From positions 31,837-75,461 of the forward strand of contig NZ_JAPZVP010000021.1 of the NCBI RefSeq assembly GCF_027622875.1: a DNA stretch of 43,625 nt, read 5' to 3'. This document shows, one piece after another, positions 24,641 through 37,422 of this stretch (its first letter is position 1; each line of letters starts with the position of its first letter). A program made the translations under genes and the position numbers. Source of the DNA: Glycomyces luteolus (GTDB lineage Bacteria; Actinomycetota; Actinomycetes; Mycobacteriales; Micromonosporaceae). The notes under the pieces were generated by a model. It was not told the origin of the DNA and made no database searches. It saw only the letters and a program-made list of their open reading frames with translations.

Positions 24641-24995
24641 GGCGAAGCGCCGGCGGCGGAGGGAACTGAGTACCCGGTGAGACGGGCCAGCGGCGATCGT
24701 CAGTGGAGGATGAGTCCGAAGATCCGCCTCACCGGGTCCATAACCCCTCGGGAACCCCTCATTCCCCGAGGCCCTCACCGTGGGACATGAGACTGAGCGC
24801 GCCCTGAACCGCTCCTGGCAATTCCCTGATATAGGGGTGTTCGCCTCATAACATGCGGTGTCCGCTCTTTCCGGTCGCAGCCCGGCTAACCATCCCTAAT
24901 CGACACTCGCTCGAGGCGGTCCGCGACAGGCCCCGCCGCGACACGCTCCCCTCGGCCGCCGGAGTCCGCGGCGACTCGGCGTGTAGAACGGTCCT
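24641..24995. other. Gene-free stretch between larE and yidD
   Basis: These 355 bp hold a pair of perfect 10-bp inverted arms, ACCCGGTGAG at 24672-24681 and CTCACCGGGT at 24728-24737, 46 nt apart, and a second GC hairpin near 24748-24773. Just before yidD, TAGAAC lies six nt upstream of its GTG. No ORF is convincing. The inverted pair may be part of a structured 3' end of larE. Confidence 0.45.
24672..24737. repeat. Inverted repeat downstream of larE
   Basis: Two perfect complementary 10-mers bound a 46-nt interior that itself holds GC-rich pairable sequence. It begins 31 bp after the larE stop. It could be a terminator or a structured RNA element. Confidence 0.4.
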
Positions 24996-25454
24996 GTGGA
25001 GGTTTCGGGCTGCGCCAGCGCCTATCAGCCGGGGTGCTCGGCCGGGTGCGGCGAGCCCCTGGGCGCGTCCTGCGGTCCCGGTGGTCCGTGCAATGCCTGC
25101 GCGGCCGCCTGCGGGGGCGCGAGCGATCCGGGCCCGTTCCATGCAATGGTGCCGGGGCTCTTCGGGTTCGGTCGGCTCACGCCGGAGCGGCTGGCAGCCG
25201 CGCGGGAGCGGCATCGGCCCGGTCCCCGGCGGTTCGGGCTGCGGCTCATCGCGGGGTATCGGCGGTGGCTTTCGCCGCGGGTGCAGGTGGCGTGCCGGTT
25301 CGTGCCGAGCTGCTCGGGCTTCGGCTACCGGGCGGTGTCACGGTACGGACTGTGGACGGGCGGGCGGCTGGCGCTCGGGCGGGTGCTGCGGTGCCGGCCG
25401 GGGGTGACGCCCGGCACGCGTGATCGAGTGCCCGGTCCGCGGGGCGACCGATAA
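24996..25454 (+). CDS. yidD: YidD membrane-protein insertion efficiency factor, Cys-rich extension
   Basis: A 152-aa protein. Residues ~75-145 are a YidD domain (GLRLIAGYRRWLSP, ACRFVPSCSGFGYRAVSRYG, GRLALGRVLRCRPGVTPGTRDRVP), a small membrane-associated protein that helps YidC insert proteins. The first ~45 residues are an odd extension with seven cysteines (positions 6, 14, 18, 26, 32, 35, 39) in a Gly/Ala-rich background, which might bind metal. YidD is normally next to rnpA, rpmH and yidC; none is here, so this could be a second copy. GTG at 24996 is used; starting instead at the ATG just before MVPGLFGFGRL would remove the extension. The stop codon overlaps the -10 box of the next gene. 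Confidence 0.8.
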   Translation: MEVSGCASAYQPGCSAGCGEPLGASCGPGGPCNACAAACGGASDPGPFHAMVPGLFGFGRLTPERLAAARERHRPGPRRFGLRLIAGYRRWLSPRVQVACRFVPSCSGFGYRAVSRYGLWTGGRLALGRVLRCRPGVTPGTRDRVPGPRGDR

Positions 25455-25457
25455 AAT
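25452..25457 (+). promoter_or_regulatory. -10 box of the 73-aa ORF
   Basis: TAAAAT, whose first three bases are the yidD stop codon, lies 7 nt before the ATG at 25465. Confidence 0.55.
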
Positions 25458-25464
25458 CCAGCGC

Positions 25465-25686
25465 ATGAGTGACTCGAACATCGCCAGCCGCCCGTCCGAC
25501 ACCGAGGCGAAGATCCGCAGCCGGGCCGTCAAGCCCGGGCACCTGGAGGTCGGTGAGTTCACCTCCGGCCACATCGGCGCCTCTTCGCCGTTCGGCACCT
25601 CCTCCTTCCCGCTGCCTACGGCCAGCATTTACTTCGAGCACACCGGGCCGGTGGCGACGCGCATCCTGGAGGACGAGCGCCACTGA
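25465..25686 (+). CDS. Small protein of unknown function (73 aa)
   Basis: I do not recognise this 73-aa protein. It is soluble and without signal peptide or membrane segment. The N-terminal third is polar (MSDSNIASRPSDTEAKIRSR); the rest is smoother, with GEFTSGHIGASSPFGTSSF and a last strand-like part FEHTGPVATRILEDER. The clear -10 box seven nt upstream of ATG and the balanced composition, unlike the Arg/Pro-rich shadow frames, argue that it is real. It lies 10 bp after yidD and 149 bp before the amylopullulanase gene. Confidence 0.55.
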   Translation: MSDSNIASRPSDTEAKIRSRAVKPGHLEVGEFTSGHIGASSPFGTSSFPLPTASIYFEHTGPVATRILEDERH

Positions 25687-25714
25687 GCGACGTCCGCAAC
25701 GGATTACCAAGACG

Positions 25715-25743
25715 TTGTAAGAAAATTTCATAGGTGGTATGTT
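25715..25743 (+). promoter_or_regulatory. Promoter of the amylopullulanase gene
   Basis: TTGTAA (25715-25720), 17-nt spacer, TATGTT (25738-25743). The sequence GTTGTAAGAAAATTTC across the -35 is AT-rich and loosely recalls the TTGCAAGAAA-type sites bound by MalR repressors in actinobacteria. A 7-bp hairpin (25748-25764) lies just downstream, in the leader. Confidence 0.5.
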
Positions 25744-25835
25744 CTTGCGCACACGGGGTGTGCGTCTCGTCGTGCATCCGTCACGTCGCGGCGCGCGCCC
25801 CGTCCCCCCGTTCAACCCCCGGAGGAAGAAGCGCA

Positions 25836-31484
<5,649 letters not shown>

Positions 31485-31556
31485 GAAAGGTAATGGTTCG
31501 CTAACGAAACCGCTCTTGACAGGGCGGGAATACTGGGGATTAGTTCAAGATCCCTG

Positions 31557-31589
31557 AAACCGGGGCGGGCGCGGCACCCGTCCCGGTTT
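31557..31589 (+). terminator. Terminator of the amylopullulanase gene
   Basis: Stem AAACCGGG (31557-31564) with CCCGGTTT (31582-31589), plus GCGGG/CCCGT pairing inside, followed by a T-rich stretch; 72 bp past the stop. Confidence 0.8.
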
Positions 31590-31637
31590 AACGTTTTCTG
31601 AGCAAACCTGAGGGCGACAGGCGCTGCGGGTGCCGGA

Positions 31638-31643
31638 TACGAT
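31638..31643 (+). promoter_or_regulatory. -10 box of the Pro-rich membrane protein gene
   Basis: TACGAT, 6 nt before the ATG at 31650; no Shine-Dalgarno. Confidence 0.55.
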
Positions 31644-31649
31644 CGGTCC

Positions 31650-32630
31650 ATGACGTACCCCCCGCAAGACCCCGCCGGGCAGCCCGGCGGCCAGTACGGG
31701 CCGTCCCAGCCCGGCGCGCAGCCGCCCGCGGGAGGCTACGCCCCCGGGCAGGTCGGCGGCGAGGCCTACCCGCCCGAGCCTTATCCGACCATGCAGCTTC
31801 CCGGCCAGTCGCAGTACCCGGGCCAGCCCGTGCAGTACGACCCGGCCGCCGGCTACCAGGTCCCCTACGGCCAGTACCCGCCGCCGGTGCAGCCCAACAC
31901 CAAGGGCGGCGGGAGCACCGCGCTCCTCGTCATCGGCGTCGTCGTGCTCATGGTCCTCGGCGCGGTCGGCGGGTACTTCCTGCTCGGCAACGACGACGAA
32001 GGCAGCCTGACCGCGGGAGACGACGACGCGACCGTCGAGAACACGCCCGGCGGCGGCGAAGGCGAGGACGAGGGCGGCGAGGAGACCGATGCTCCGGTCG
32101 CGCCCTCCGGGACGCACCTCGCGGTGTCCTCGCTCGACTCGGTCACGCCCCTCCCCGGCCCCGAATGGCAGTACGCGGCCGGGCCCGGCGCTCCCAGCGA
32201 ACCGCTCGCGGATGCCGAGATCTACCAGGTCAACCACACCGAGACGTGGGTCTCCGTCCTCGCCGTCGGCCTCTTCTCCGGAGCCGAGGCCGTATTCGAC
32301 CCCGCCGACCTCGAAGCCAGCGCGCTCAGCGCCTCGAAGGTCTGGCTGGGCGACGGGTTCACGACCGTCGAGGGCTACCAGCAGAGCGCGATCACGTACA
32401 CCGCTGTCGAAGTCGACGGTCGGCCCGGCGTGCTCGCGGAGTGGCGCAACTCGTGGACGGCCTCGCCGGACACGACGGACCTCTACGAGGACACGGCGCT
32501 GCTGGTCGTCGACGTGGACGGCGTGAACGGGTTCATCGGCGTGGCGAGCGTGTCGGAGTCGGGCGCGGCACTGCGCGACCCGGCGATCGAAGCGCTGCTG
32601 GCGACGGATTTCGGCGCCGAGTCCGCCTGA
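31650..32630 (+). CDS. Pro/Gln/Tyr-rich single-pass membrane protein
   Basis: A 326-aa protein of unknown function. Residues 1-88 are a cytoplasmic low-complexity tail rich in Pro, Gly, Gln and Tyr. One transmembrane helix spans ~90-112, followed by an acidic linker (~113-148; GNDDEGS, GGGEGEDEGGEE) and a folded extracytoplasmic domain (~150-326) with strand-like hydrophobic stretches (EWQYAAGPG, WVSVLAVGLFSG, LAEWRNSWTAS, ALLVVDVDGVNGF). The layout is common in actinobacterial surface proteins, but I do not recognise the outer domain. ATG at 31650 follows TACGAT by six nt. A textbook TTCG-loop terminator follows; the next gene is convergent. Confidence 0.75.
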   Translation: MTYPPQDPAGQPGGQYGPSQPGAQPPAGGYAPGQVGGEAYPPEPYPTMQLPGQSQYPGQPVQYDPAAGYQVPYGQYPPPVQPNTKGGGSTALLVIGVVVLMVLGAVGGYFLLGNDDEGSLTAGDDDATVENTPGGGEGEDEGGEETDAPVAPSGTHLAVSSLDSVTPLPGPEWQYAAGPGAPSEPLADAEIYQVNHTETWVSVLAVGLFSGAEAVFDPADLEASALSASKVWLGDGFTTVEGYQQSAITYTAVEVDGRPGVLAEWRNSWTASPDTTDLYEDTALLVVDVDGVNGFIGVASVSESGAALRDPAIEALLATDFGAESA

Positions 32631-32646
32631 GCCGCAAGGACTTGCA

Positions 32647-32674
32647 CGGGGCCGCGCCTTCGGGCGCGGCCCCG
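32647..32674 (+). terminator. Intrinsic terminator after the Pro-rich protein gene
   Basis: Perfect 12-bp stem (32647-32658 and 32663-32674) with a TTCG loop followed by TTTCCGTTTTC. Confidence 0.92.
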
Positions 32675-32716
32675 TTTCCGTTTTCGGGCCGGGCGTGACG
32701 CCGAGGGCCAGCCTGG

Positions 32717-35527
32717 TCACACCGGGAGCGCCGCCGCCTTGGCCCGGATGCGCGCGGCCTCCGTGTCGAGGCCGAACGCCTCGTAGACGGCCGCCACCGC
32801 GGCCCATTCGCTCCGCGCCGTCATCGACTCGCCCAGCGCCGCGAGCGAGTCGCCCAGGTTCTCGCGGGTGAAGGCGGCGCTCACCTCGAGCTCGTTCGCC
32901 TCGTACCAGGCCAGCGCCTCCGTAAAGTGGCCGATCGCCTCGCTGTAGCGCCCTTCTGCGTGCGCGACATAGCCGAAGCCGATGCCGGTGTTGGCCTTGG
33001 CGAGCTCCCGGCGTTCCGGCACGGCGTCGCGGACGACGTGTTCGAAGCACCGTCGCGCCTCGTCGAACCGGCCGAGCCGGGCGCTGTGCCAGCCGATCGC
33101 GTACTGCAGCCGGTTCGCCCAGAACGGGTTGCCGTGCTCGACGAAGTACTGGTAGCCCTGTCTCGCGTAGCCGAGGGCCTCGGCGTCGCATTCCTCCACG
33201 CCGGCGCCCACGGTCAACGTGTAACTCACCAGCGCCTTCGCCCCGGGGCTGTGGCCGCGGGCCGCCTCTTCGAAGACGCCTGCGAGCTGCTCGTGCAGTG
33301 AGGACTCGGTGCTGACGAGGAGCATCGGGCCCGACGGGCCGCCGGAGACCAGCCGTCCCAGGGCGTCTCCGGCGCGGTCGGTGGCGGCCAGCCCCGCCGA
33401 ACCGGCTCCGGGCCGGCCTCGCGAGGAGAATCGGTACACCATGGACTCCGTCAGCGCCCAGCGGAGCTGCCAGACCCGCGCGTACACGTCGCCGCGTTCG
33501 GGTTCGAGCTCGATGACGCCGCGGAGCACCGCGTCCTCGGCGTCGAGCCAGGCGGTGGCCGCGTCGGCGTCCTTGATCGGTTCGAGGAGCACGCCGGGGG
33601 CGGGCTCGCCGAGGTCGAACAGTTCGCGGCGTTCGCGGCGCTCGGAGACGAACTCCTCCGCGACGCGGGCGGTGAAGAGGTAGTGCTCGATCAGCCGGCG
33701 GGTCGCCGCCGCGCGCTGCTCGTCGTCGACCTCTTCGCCGACGCGGTCCTGCGCGTACGCGCGGAGCAGGTCGTGCATCGTGTAGCGGCCTTCGCGGTGC
33801 TGGTCGACCAGGTGGACCTCGGCGAGCTCGTGCAGGGCCGCTTCGGCGTCGGCGGGCGGCAGGCCCATGAGGCTGGCCATGGCGGGCACGGTGAGGTCGG
33901 GTCCGGGGTGGAGTCCGAAGAGGCGGAACGCGCGGGCGGCGCGGCTGCCGAGGGCCTGGTAGGAGCAGGCGAAGACCGAGCGCGGGTCGGAGGCGAGGTC
34001 GGTCGAGCTGAGCACCCGGAAGACGTTCGTGGTGCTCTCCAGTCGGTCGGCGAGCGACGCGAGGGAGAAGTGCGGGTTGGCGGCGGCCCAGGCGCCGATG
34101 AGCGTCAGCGCGAGCGGCAGGTGGCCGCAGGCGGCGATGATTCGCAGGACCGGCCGCTCTTCGGCGAGGGCCCGGTCCATGCCGATGCGGCGCACCAGGA
34201 GCGCCCAGGCGTCGGCGTCGGAGAGCAGGTCGAGCGGCACGATGTCGGCGCCTTCGGTGACGTCGAGGCCGGCGAGGCGGTCGCGGCTGGTGACGAGGGT
34301 GAAGGAGCCGGGGGCGACGGGCAGGAGGGGGCGCACTTGGGCGGCGTCCCTGGCGTTGTCGAGGACGAGGAGGACGCTGCGGCCGGCGAGGGCGGTGCGG
34401 TACAGGCCGATCCGCTCGTCGAGCCCGGCCGGGACCTGGTGGGCCTCGACGCCGAGAGCGACGAGGGCCTCGCCGAGGACGGTGGCGGCGTCGGTGCCGG
34501 GTGCGAGCGGGTCGAAGCCGCGGAGGTTGAAGTAGAGCTGGCCGTCGGGGAAGCGGTGGGCGACGCGGTGGGCCCAGGAGACGGCGAGGGCGGTCTTGCC
34601 GACGCCGCCCATGCCGGTGACGACGGCGAGCCCTGCGGTGCCCGCGCCCGCTTCGAGGAAGCCGTCGAGGAGGCGCGTCGGGCCGGTGCGGCCGGTGAAG
34701 CGGGTGTTGGCGCGGGGGAGCATCGCGGGGACGCGGCGGCGGGACAGCGGGTCGGATGCGGAAGGCGCGTCCAGCGCGGTGGACGGCGGGCCGTCGCGGA
34801 GGATCGCGGTGTGGAGGTCTCGCAGGGCCTGGTCGGGGTCGGCACCGAGTTCGTCGGCGAGGCGTTCGCTCAGGGCCGCATAGGCTTCGAGGGCTTCGGC
34901 GGTGCGGCCGCCGGTGTGGAGGGCGCGCATGAGGAGGGCGGTGAAGCGCTGGCGGGTGCCGTGGACGGCGACGATCTGGCGCAGTTCGTCGACGACCTCG
35001 GCGGCGCGGCCGAGTTCGAGGTCGAGGTCGATGCGGCGTTCGAGGAGGGCGAGGCGGTGCTCGTCGTAGCGGCGGCGGATCGCGTCGATCGTGGTGCCGG
35101 AGAGGTTGGCGAGCGCGGGTCCGCGCCATTCGCCGAGGGCTTCGCGGAGGGCGGCGACGGCCTCGTCGAAGCGGCCTTCGGCGCGCAGGGACCTGGCGCG
35201 GTCCTCGTTCGCCTTGCAGCGCAGGGTGTCGAGTTCGGCGGCGTCGATGCGGAACCGGTAGGCGCGGCCGACGGTCTCGACCCGGTCGCGGGCGGCGTCG
35301 AGTTTGCGGCGCAGGACGCCGATGGTGTTCTGCACTTGCGTTTCGGGGTCCTGCGGGATGTCGAGGCCGTAGACGGCGCGCACGATGTTCTCGAGCGGGA
35401 CCACGCTGTTCGCCTCGTCGAGGAGGATCGCGAGCACGGTCGCGGTGTTCCCGCGCGGGATCGCGACCGGTGTTCCGTCGACGCGGAGTTCCAGGGGCCC
35501 GAGCAGGCGCACGTCGAGGTGGGGCAT
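32717..35527 (-). CDS. SARP-type regulator with NB-ARC and TPR domains (AfsR-like)
   Basis: A 936-aa transcription activator of the Streptomyces antibiotic regulatory protein family, large form. Residues ~1-95 are an OmpR-type winged helix (LLGPLELRVDGTPVAIPRGN...ALL start, TQVQNTIGVLRRKLD); ~100-245 are the BTAD domain (RFDEAVAALREALGEWRGPALANL, ELGADPDQALRDLH). An NB-ARC ATPase follows at ~270-520 with Walker A GMGGVGKTAL (Lys311) and LLVLDNA as Walker B; TPR-like helices fill ~720-930. Such proteins bind 11-bp-spaced direct repeats near promoters. ATG at 35527 opens directly into the DNA-binding domain; the longer open frame upstream is not protein-like. Divergent to a YbaB-like gene whose upstream region carries such repeats. 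Confidence 0.9.
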   Translation of the reverse strand: MPHLDVRLLGPLELRVDGTPVAIPRGNTATVLAILLDEANSVVPLENIVRAVYGLDIPQDPETQVQNTIGVLRRKLDAARDRVETVGRAYRFRIDAAELDTLRCKANEDRARSLRAEGRFDEAVAALREALGEWRGPALANLSGTTIDAIRRRYDEHRLALLERRIDLDLELGRAAEVVDELRQIVAVHGTRQRFTALLMRALHTGGRTAEALEAYAALSERLADELGADPDQALRDLHTAILRDGPPSTALDAPSASDPLSRRRVPAMLPRANTRFTGRTGPTRLLDGFLEAGAGTAGLAVVTGMGGVGKTALAVSWAHRVAHRFPDGQLYFNLRGFDPLAPGTDAATVLGEALVALGVEAHQVPAGLDERIGLYRTALAGRSVLLVLDNARDAAQVRPLLPVAPGSFTLVTSRDRLAGLDVTEGADIVPLDLLSDADAWALLVRRIGMDRALAEERPVLRIIAACGHLPLALTLIGAWAAANPHFSLASLADRLESTTNVFRVLSSTDLASDPRSVFACSYQALGSRAARAFRLFGLHPGPDLTVPAMASLMGLPPADAEAALHELAEVHLVDQHREGRYTMHDLLRAYAQDRVGEEVDDEQRAAATRRLIEHYLFTARVAEEFVSERRERRELFDLGEPAPGVLLEPIKDADAATAWLDAEDAVLRGVIELEPERGDVYARVWQLRWALTESMVYRFSSRGRPGAGSAGLAATDRAGDALGRLVSGGPSGPMLLVSTESSLHEQLAGVFEEAARGHSPGAKALVSYTLTVGAGVEECDAEALGYARQGYQYFVEHGNPFWANRLQYAIGWHSARLGRFDEARRCFEHVVRDAVPERRELAKANTGIGFGYVAHAEGRYSEAIGHFTEALAWYEANELEVSAAFTRENLGDSLAALGESMTARSEWAAVAAVYEAFGLDTEAARIRAKAAALPV

Positions 35528-35557
35528 GGGTTCCGCCTTCGTTCCGGACCGGGACAA

Positions 35558-35574
35558 GGGACATCCAGTGTCCC
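35558..35574. promoter_or_regulatory. Inverted repeat upstream of the SARP gene
   Basis: GGGACA (35558-35563) and TGTCCC (35569-35574), 5-nt spacer, 31 nt upstream of the SARP start codon. It could be an operator or leader hairpin for this gene. Confidence 0.4.
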
Positions 35575-35617
35575 ACAACCCCATAAGCGACACGTTCCTC
35601 GAAACCGCGGCGGCGGG

Positions 35618-35652
35618 CATGACCGATCGGTGACCGATCCGTGAGCGCACCG
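35618..35652 (+). promoter_or_regulatory. 11-bp direct repeats, candidate SARP box
   Basis: Three heptamers in exact 11-bp steps: TGACCGA (35620), TGACCGA (35631), TGAGCGC (35642). The 17-mer CATGACCGATCGGTGAC at 35618-35634 recurs with two compensating changes before the ESX gene at 41613. It lies 58 nt before the YbaB-like gene and 90 nt before the divergent SARP gene. Confidence 0.5.
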
Positions 35653-35692
35653 GGAACGATGCGGTTGAACAGCGTTTGAGGAGGCAAAGCCG

Positions 35693-36355
35693 ATGAACCG
35701 GATCGAGATCCCCGAGGACTACGAGGACCGCTTGGCCGCCGGGCGCCACGCCGCCGCGCGGCTCCCCGCTGGGGCGGTGCGCGAGGACGTCGACCGCGCT
35801 CTGGAGGCGGCGCCGAGCCGGGAGCGGTACGAGCAGGCGGCGGACCTCGCCGATCGGGCCGAGGCCCTCACCGGGGAGCTGGCGCAGCGGGGCTTCGACG
35901 GCACCGACGCCGATCGGGTGGCGTGGCTGCGCCTCGACTACCTGGGGCGCTTGCAGTCCCTGGCGTTGAGCCCGACCATCGACCGGCTGAGCAACCCGGC
36001 GGTGGCCGACGCGATCCAGGCGGCCTGGATCGCCGCCGAGGCGGCCCGCTCGGAGTACGTCCTCCGTCTCGAACGCGCCCACGCCGACCTCCTCGCCGCC
36101 CGCGTCCCCGACAGGGGCGGCGACGAGCTCCGCGACCGCATCGCCCGCTGCTCGAACGAGCGCTTCGCCCACACCACCGAGGACGACCTCTGCTCGGCCG
36201 AGGTGGACGTCGAGGGACGCCTCACCGAGTTCAAGTTCCTCGTCCCCAACGCCACCCTCGACACCGAGTGCGAGGACCTGTCCATGCAGGCGACTGCGAC
36301 CATCCAGGCCGCCCAGGCGAAAGCGGTCGAGCGCCTGGCCGAGATCCTGGCGTAG
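35693..36355 (+). CDS. Hypothetical protein with YbaB/EbfC-like C-terminus
   Basis: A 220-aa soluble, mostly helical protein. The first ~140 residues are acidic and Ala-rich with heptad-like spacing. The last ~65 residues (AEVDVEGRLTEFKFL, then a helix ending AVERLAEILA) have the strand-turn-strand-helix layout of YbaB/EbfC nucleoid proteins, variants of which lie beside WXG100/ESX genes in actinobacteria. The match is weak and from memory. ATG at 35693 follows GAGGAGG. Upstream are three 11-bp direct repeats of the kind SARP proteins bind, and the SARP gene is divergent, so that regulator probably controls it. Confidence 0.6.
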   Translation: MNRIEIPEDYEDRLAAGRHAAARLPAGAVREDVDRALEAAPSRERYEQAADLADRAEALTGELAQRGFDGTDADRVAWLRLDYLGRLQSLALSPTIDRLSNPAVADAIQAAWIAAEAARSEYVLRLERAHADLLAARVPDRGGDELRDRIARCSNERFAHTTEDDLCSAEVDVEGRLTEFKFLVPNATLDTECEDLSMQATATIQAAQAKAVERLAEILA

Positions 36356-36364
36356 CGCCGCGGT

Positions 36365-36661
36365 TCAGGCGATTCGGACGGGGAAGAGGATCGTGCTCGC
36401 GACGGTGCGGTCGCGCTCGTCGGCGAGGGCGAGGCGGCGCGGGTCGGCCATGTACGCGTCGATGGCGGCCTGGTTCGGGAAGCGGTAGACGTGGACTTCG
36501 TGGGGGTTGCCGTCCGCGCCGTCGCCGATCGCGCGGGAGCGCAGCTCGCCGCCGTGCTCGGGGACGAGCGCGGTCACCTTGTCCTCGTATGCGGTCATGG
36601 CCTGCTCGGCGCCGGGGACGGCCCGGAGGAGGCAGCAGAGTTCAATAGGGGTGTCGGTCAT
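36365..36661 (-). CDS. Small dimeric alpha/beta-barrel protein (DUF1330-like)
   Basis: A 98-aa protein with the two-fold beta-alpha-beta pattern of small ferredoxin-like barrels: IELCCLLRAVPGAEQAMTAYEDKVTALVPEHGGELRSRA, then EVHVYRFPNQAAIDAYMADP. This resembles DUF1330 / EthD-type proteins, often of unknown or minor oxidative roles. Start choice is uncertain: ATG at 36661 (MTDTPIEL) or ATG at 36670 (MVSMTDTP); neither has a good Shine-Dalgarno. It is convergent with the YbaB-like gene, 9 bp apart, with no hairpin between them. Confidence 0.75.
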   Translation of the reverse strand: MTDTPIELCCLLRAVPGAEQAMTAYEDKVTALVPEHGGELRSRAIGDGADGNPHEVHVYRFPNQAAIDAYMADPRRLALADERDRTVASTILFPVRIA

Positions 36662-36769
36662 GGAGACCATGATGCCGGGGTGCCTGCGCCTCGGGGACCC
36701 GGGCGCGGTCCATCGGCGCGGCACCGCAATTCGGTGGCGGTGCGGGCGGCGGGGCGGGAGGATGCGGGG

Positions 36770-37375
36770 ATGAGCGCACATCATCTGGGCCGCTGGGAGC
36801 CATTGACGCCGAACGAGGTCCGGGATCTGCTCGCGGCGGTCGACTCGCCGTGGTGGATCGCGGGCGGGTACGCGATCGAATTCGCGGTCGGCGAGCCGTT
36901 CCGCGAGCACGGGGACGTGGATGTCCAGCTGCTGCGGCGCGACCAGCTCGCGGCGCAGGACGCGCTCCCGGGATGGGAGCTGTGGGCAGCCGACCCGCCG
37001 GGCGAGCTGCGGCCCTGGGAGGCCGGGGAGGTCCTGTCGCCCGAGATCCACGACATCTGGTGCCGCGAGGTACCGGGAGGACCGTGGCGGTTCCAGTTCA
37101 TGCTCGACGAGGCCGAGGGCGACGACTGGGTGTCGCGCCGCGACCCGCGGATCCGCCGCCCGATCGACGGGATCGGATCCGTGAGCGCCGACGGCGTCCC
37201 GTACCTGGCCGCCGAGATCCAACTGCTGTACAAGGCCAAAGGCCTGCGGCCGAAGGACGAGCAGGACTTCGCGGCGATGCTGCCGAAGCTGAGCCCGGAG
37301 CAGCGCGCATGGCTGCGCGAAGCCATCGGCGTGGCGTACGGCGAGCACCCGTGGTCGGAGCGACTCGAAGCTTGA
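36770..37375 (+). CDS. Nucleotidyltransferase-fold protein (aminoglycoside adenylyltransferase-like)
   Basis: A 201-aa protein with the pol-beta nucleotidyltransferase core: WWIAGGYAIEFAVG (Gly-Gly at 32-33) and HGDVDVQLL, with metal-binding Asp49 and Asp51 in D-x-D form. The closest family I know is the aminoglycoside-2''-adenylyltransferase-like group, whose members in soil actinobacteria are mostly uncharacterised and need not confer resistance. PYLAAEIQLLYKAKGLRPKDEQDF near the C-terminus is typical of that group (KDxxD). ATG at 36770 has GGGAGG upstream. It is followed by the P-loop/Nudix gene 47 bp later and may be co-transcribed. Confidence 0.82.
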   Translation: MSAHHLGRWEPLTPNEVRDLLAAVDSPWWIAGGYAIEFAVGEPFREHGDVDVQLLRRDQLAAQDALPGWELWAADPPGELRPWEAGEVLSPEIHDIWCREVPGGPWRFQFMLDEAEGDDWVSRRDPRIRRPIDGIGSVSADGVPYLAAEIQLLYKAKGLRPKDEQDFAAMLPKLSPEQRAWLREAIGVAYGEHPWSERLEA

Positions 37376-37422
37376 AGCGCCGCAATCCAGGTGCGGTACG
37401 GCGGCATTCCCGCGAGACTGTG

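Noticed and set aside
24708..24725. Hammerhead-like core (GGATGAGTCCGAAGATCC)
   Set aside because: It lacks the CTGATGA and GAAA core strings in the needed order; chance resemblance.
31516..31546. TTGACA-based promoter after the amylopullulanase
   Set aside because: The -35 is perfect, but no good -10 lies at 16-18 nt and the terminator follows at once; the TACGAT box at 31638 explains the next gene better.
32717..36172. Longer form of the SARP regulator starting near 36172
   Set aside because: The extra 215 residues are antisense to the YbaB-like gene and not protein-like; the DNA-binding domain starts at the ATG at 35527.
36770..37375. Aminoglycoside resistance gene
   Set aside because: Only the general fold and D-x-D motif are seen; members of this group are mostly uncharacterised, so resistance cannot be claimed.
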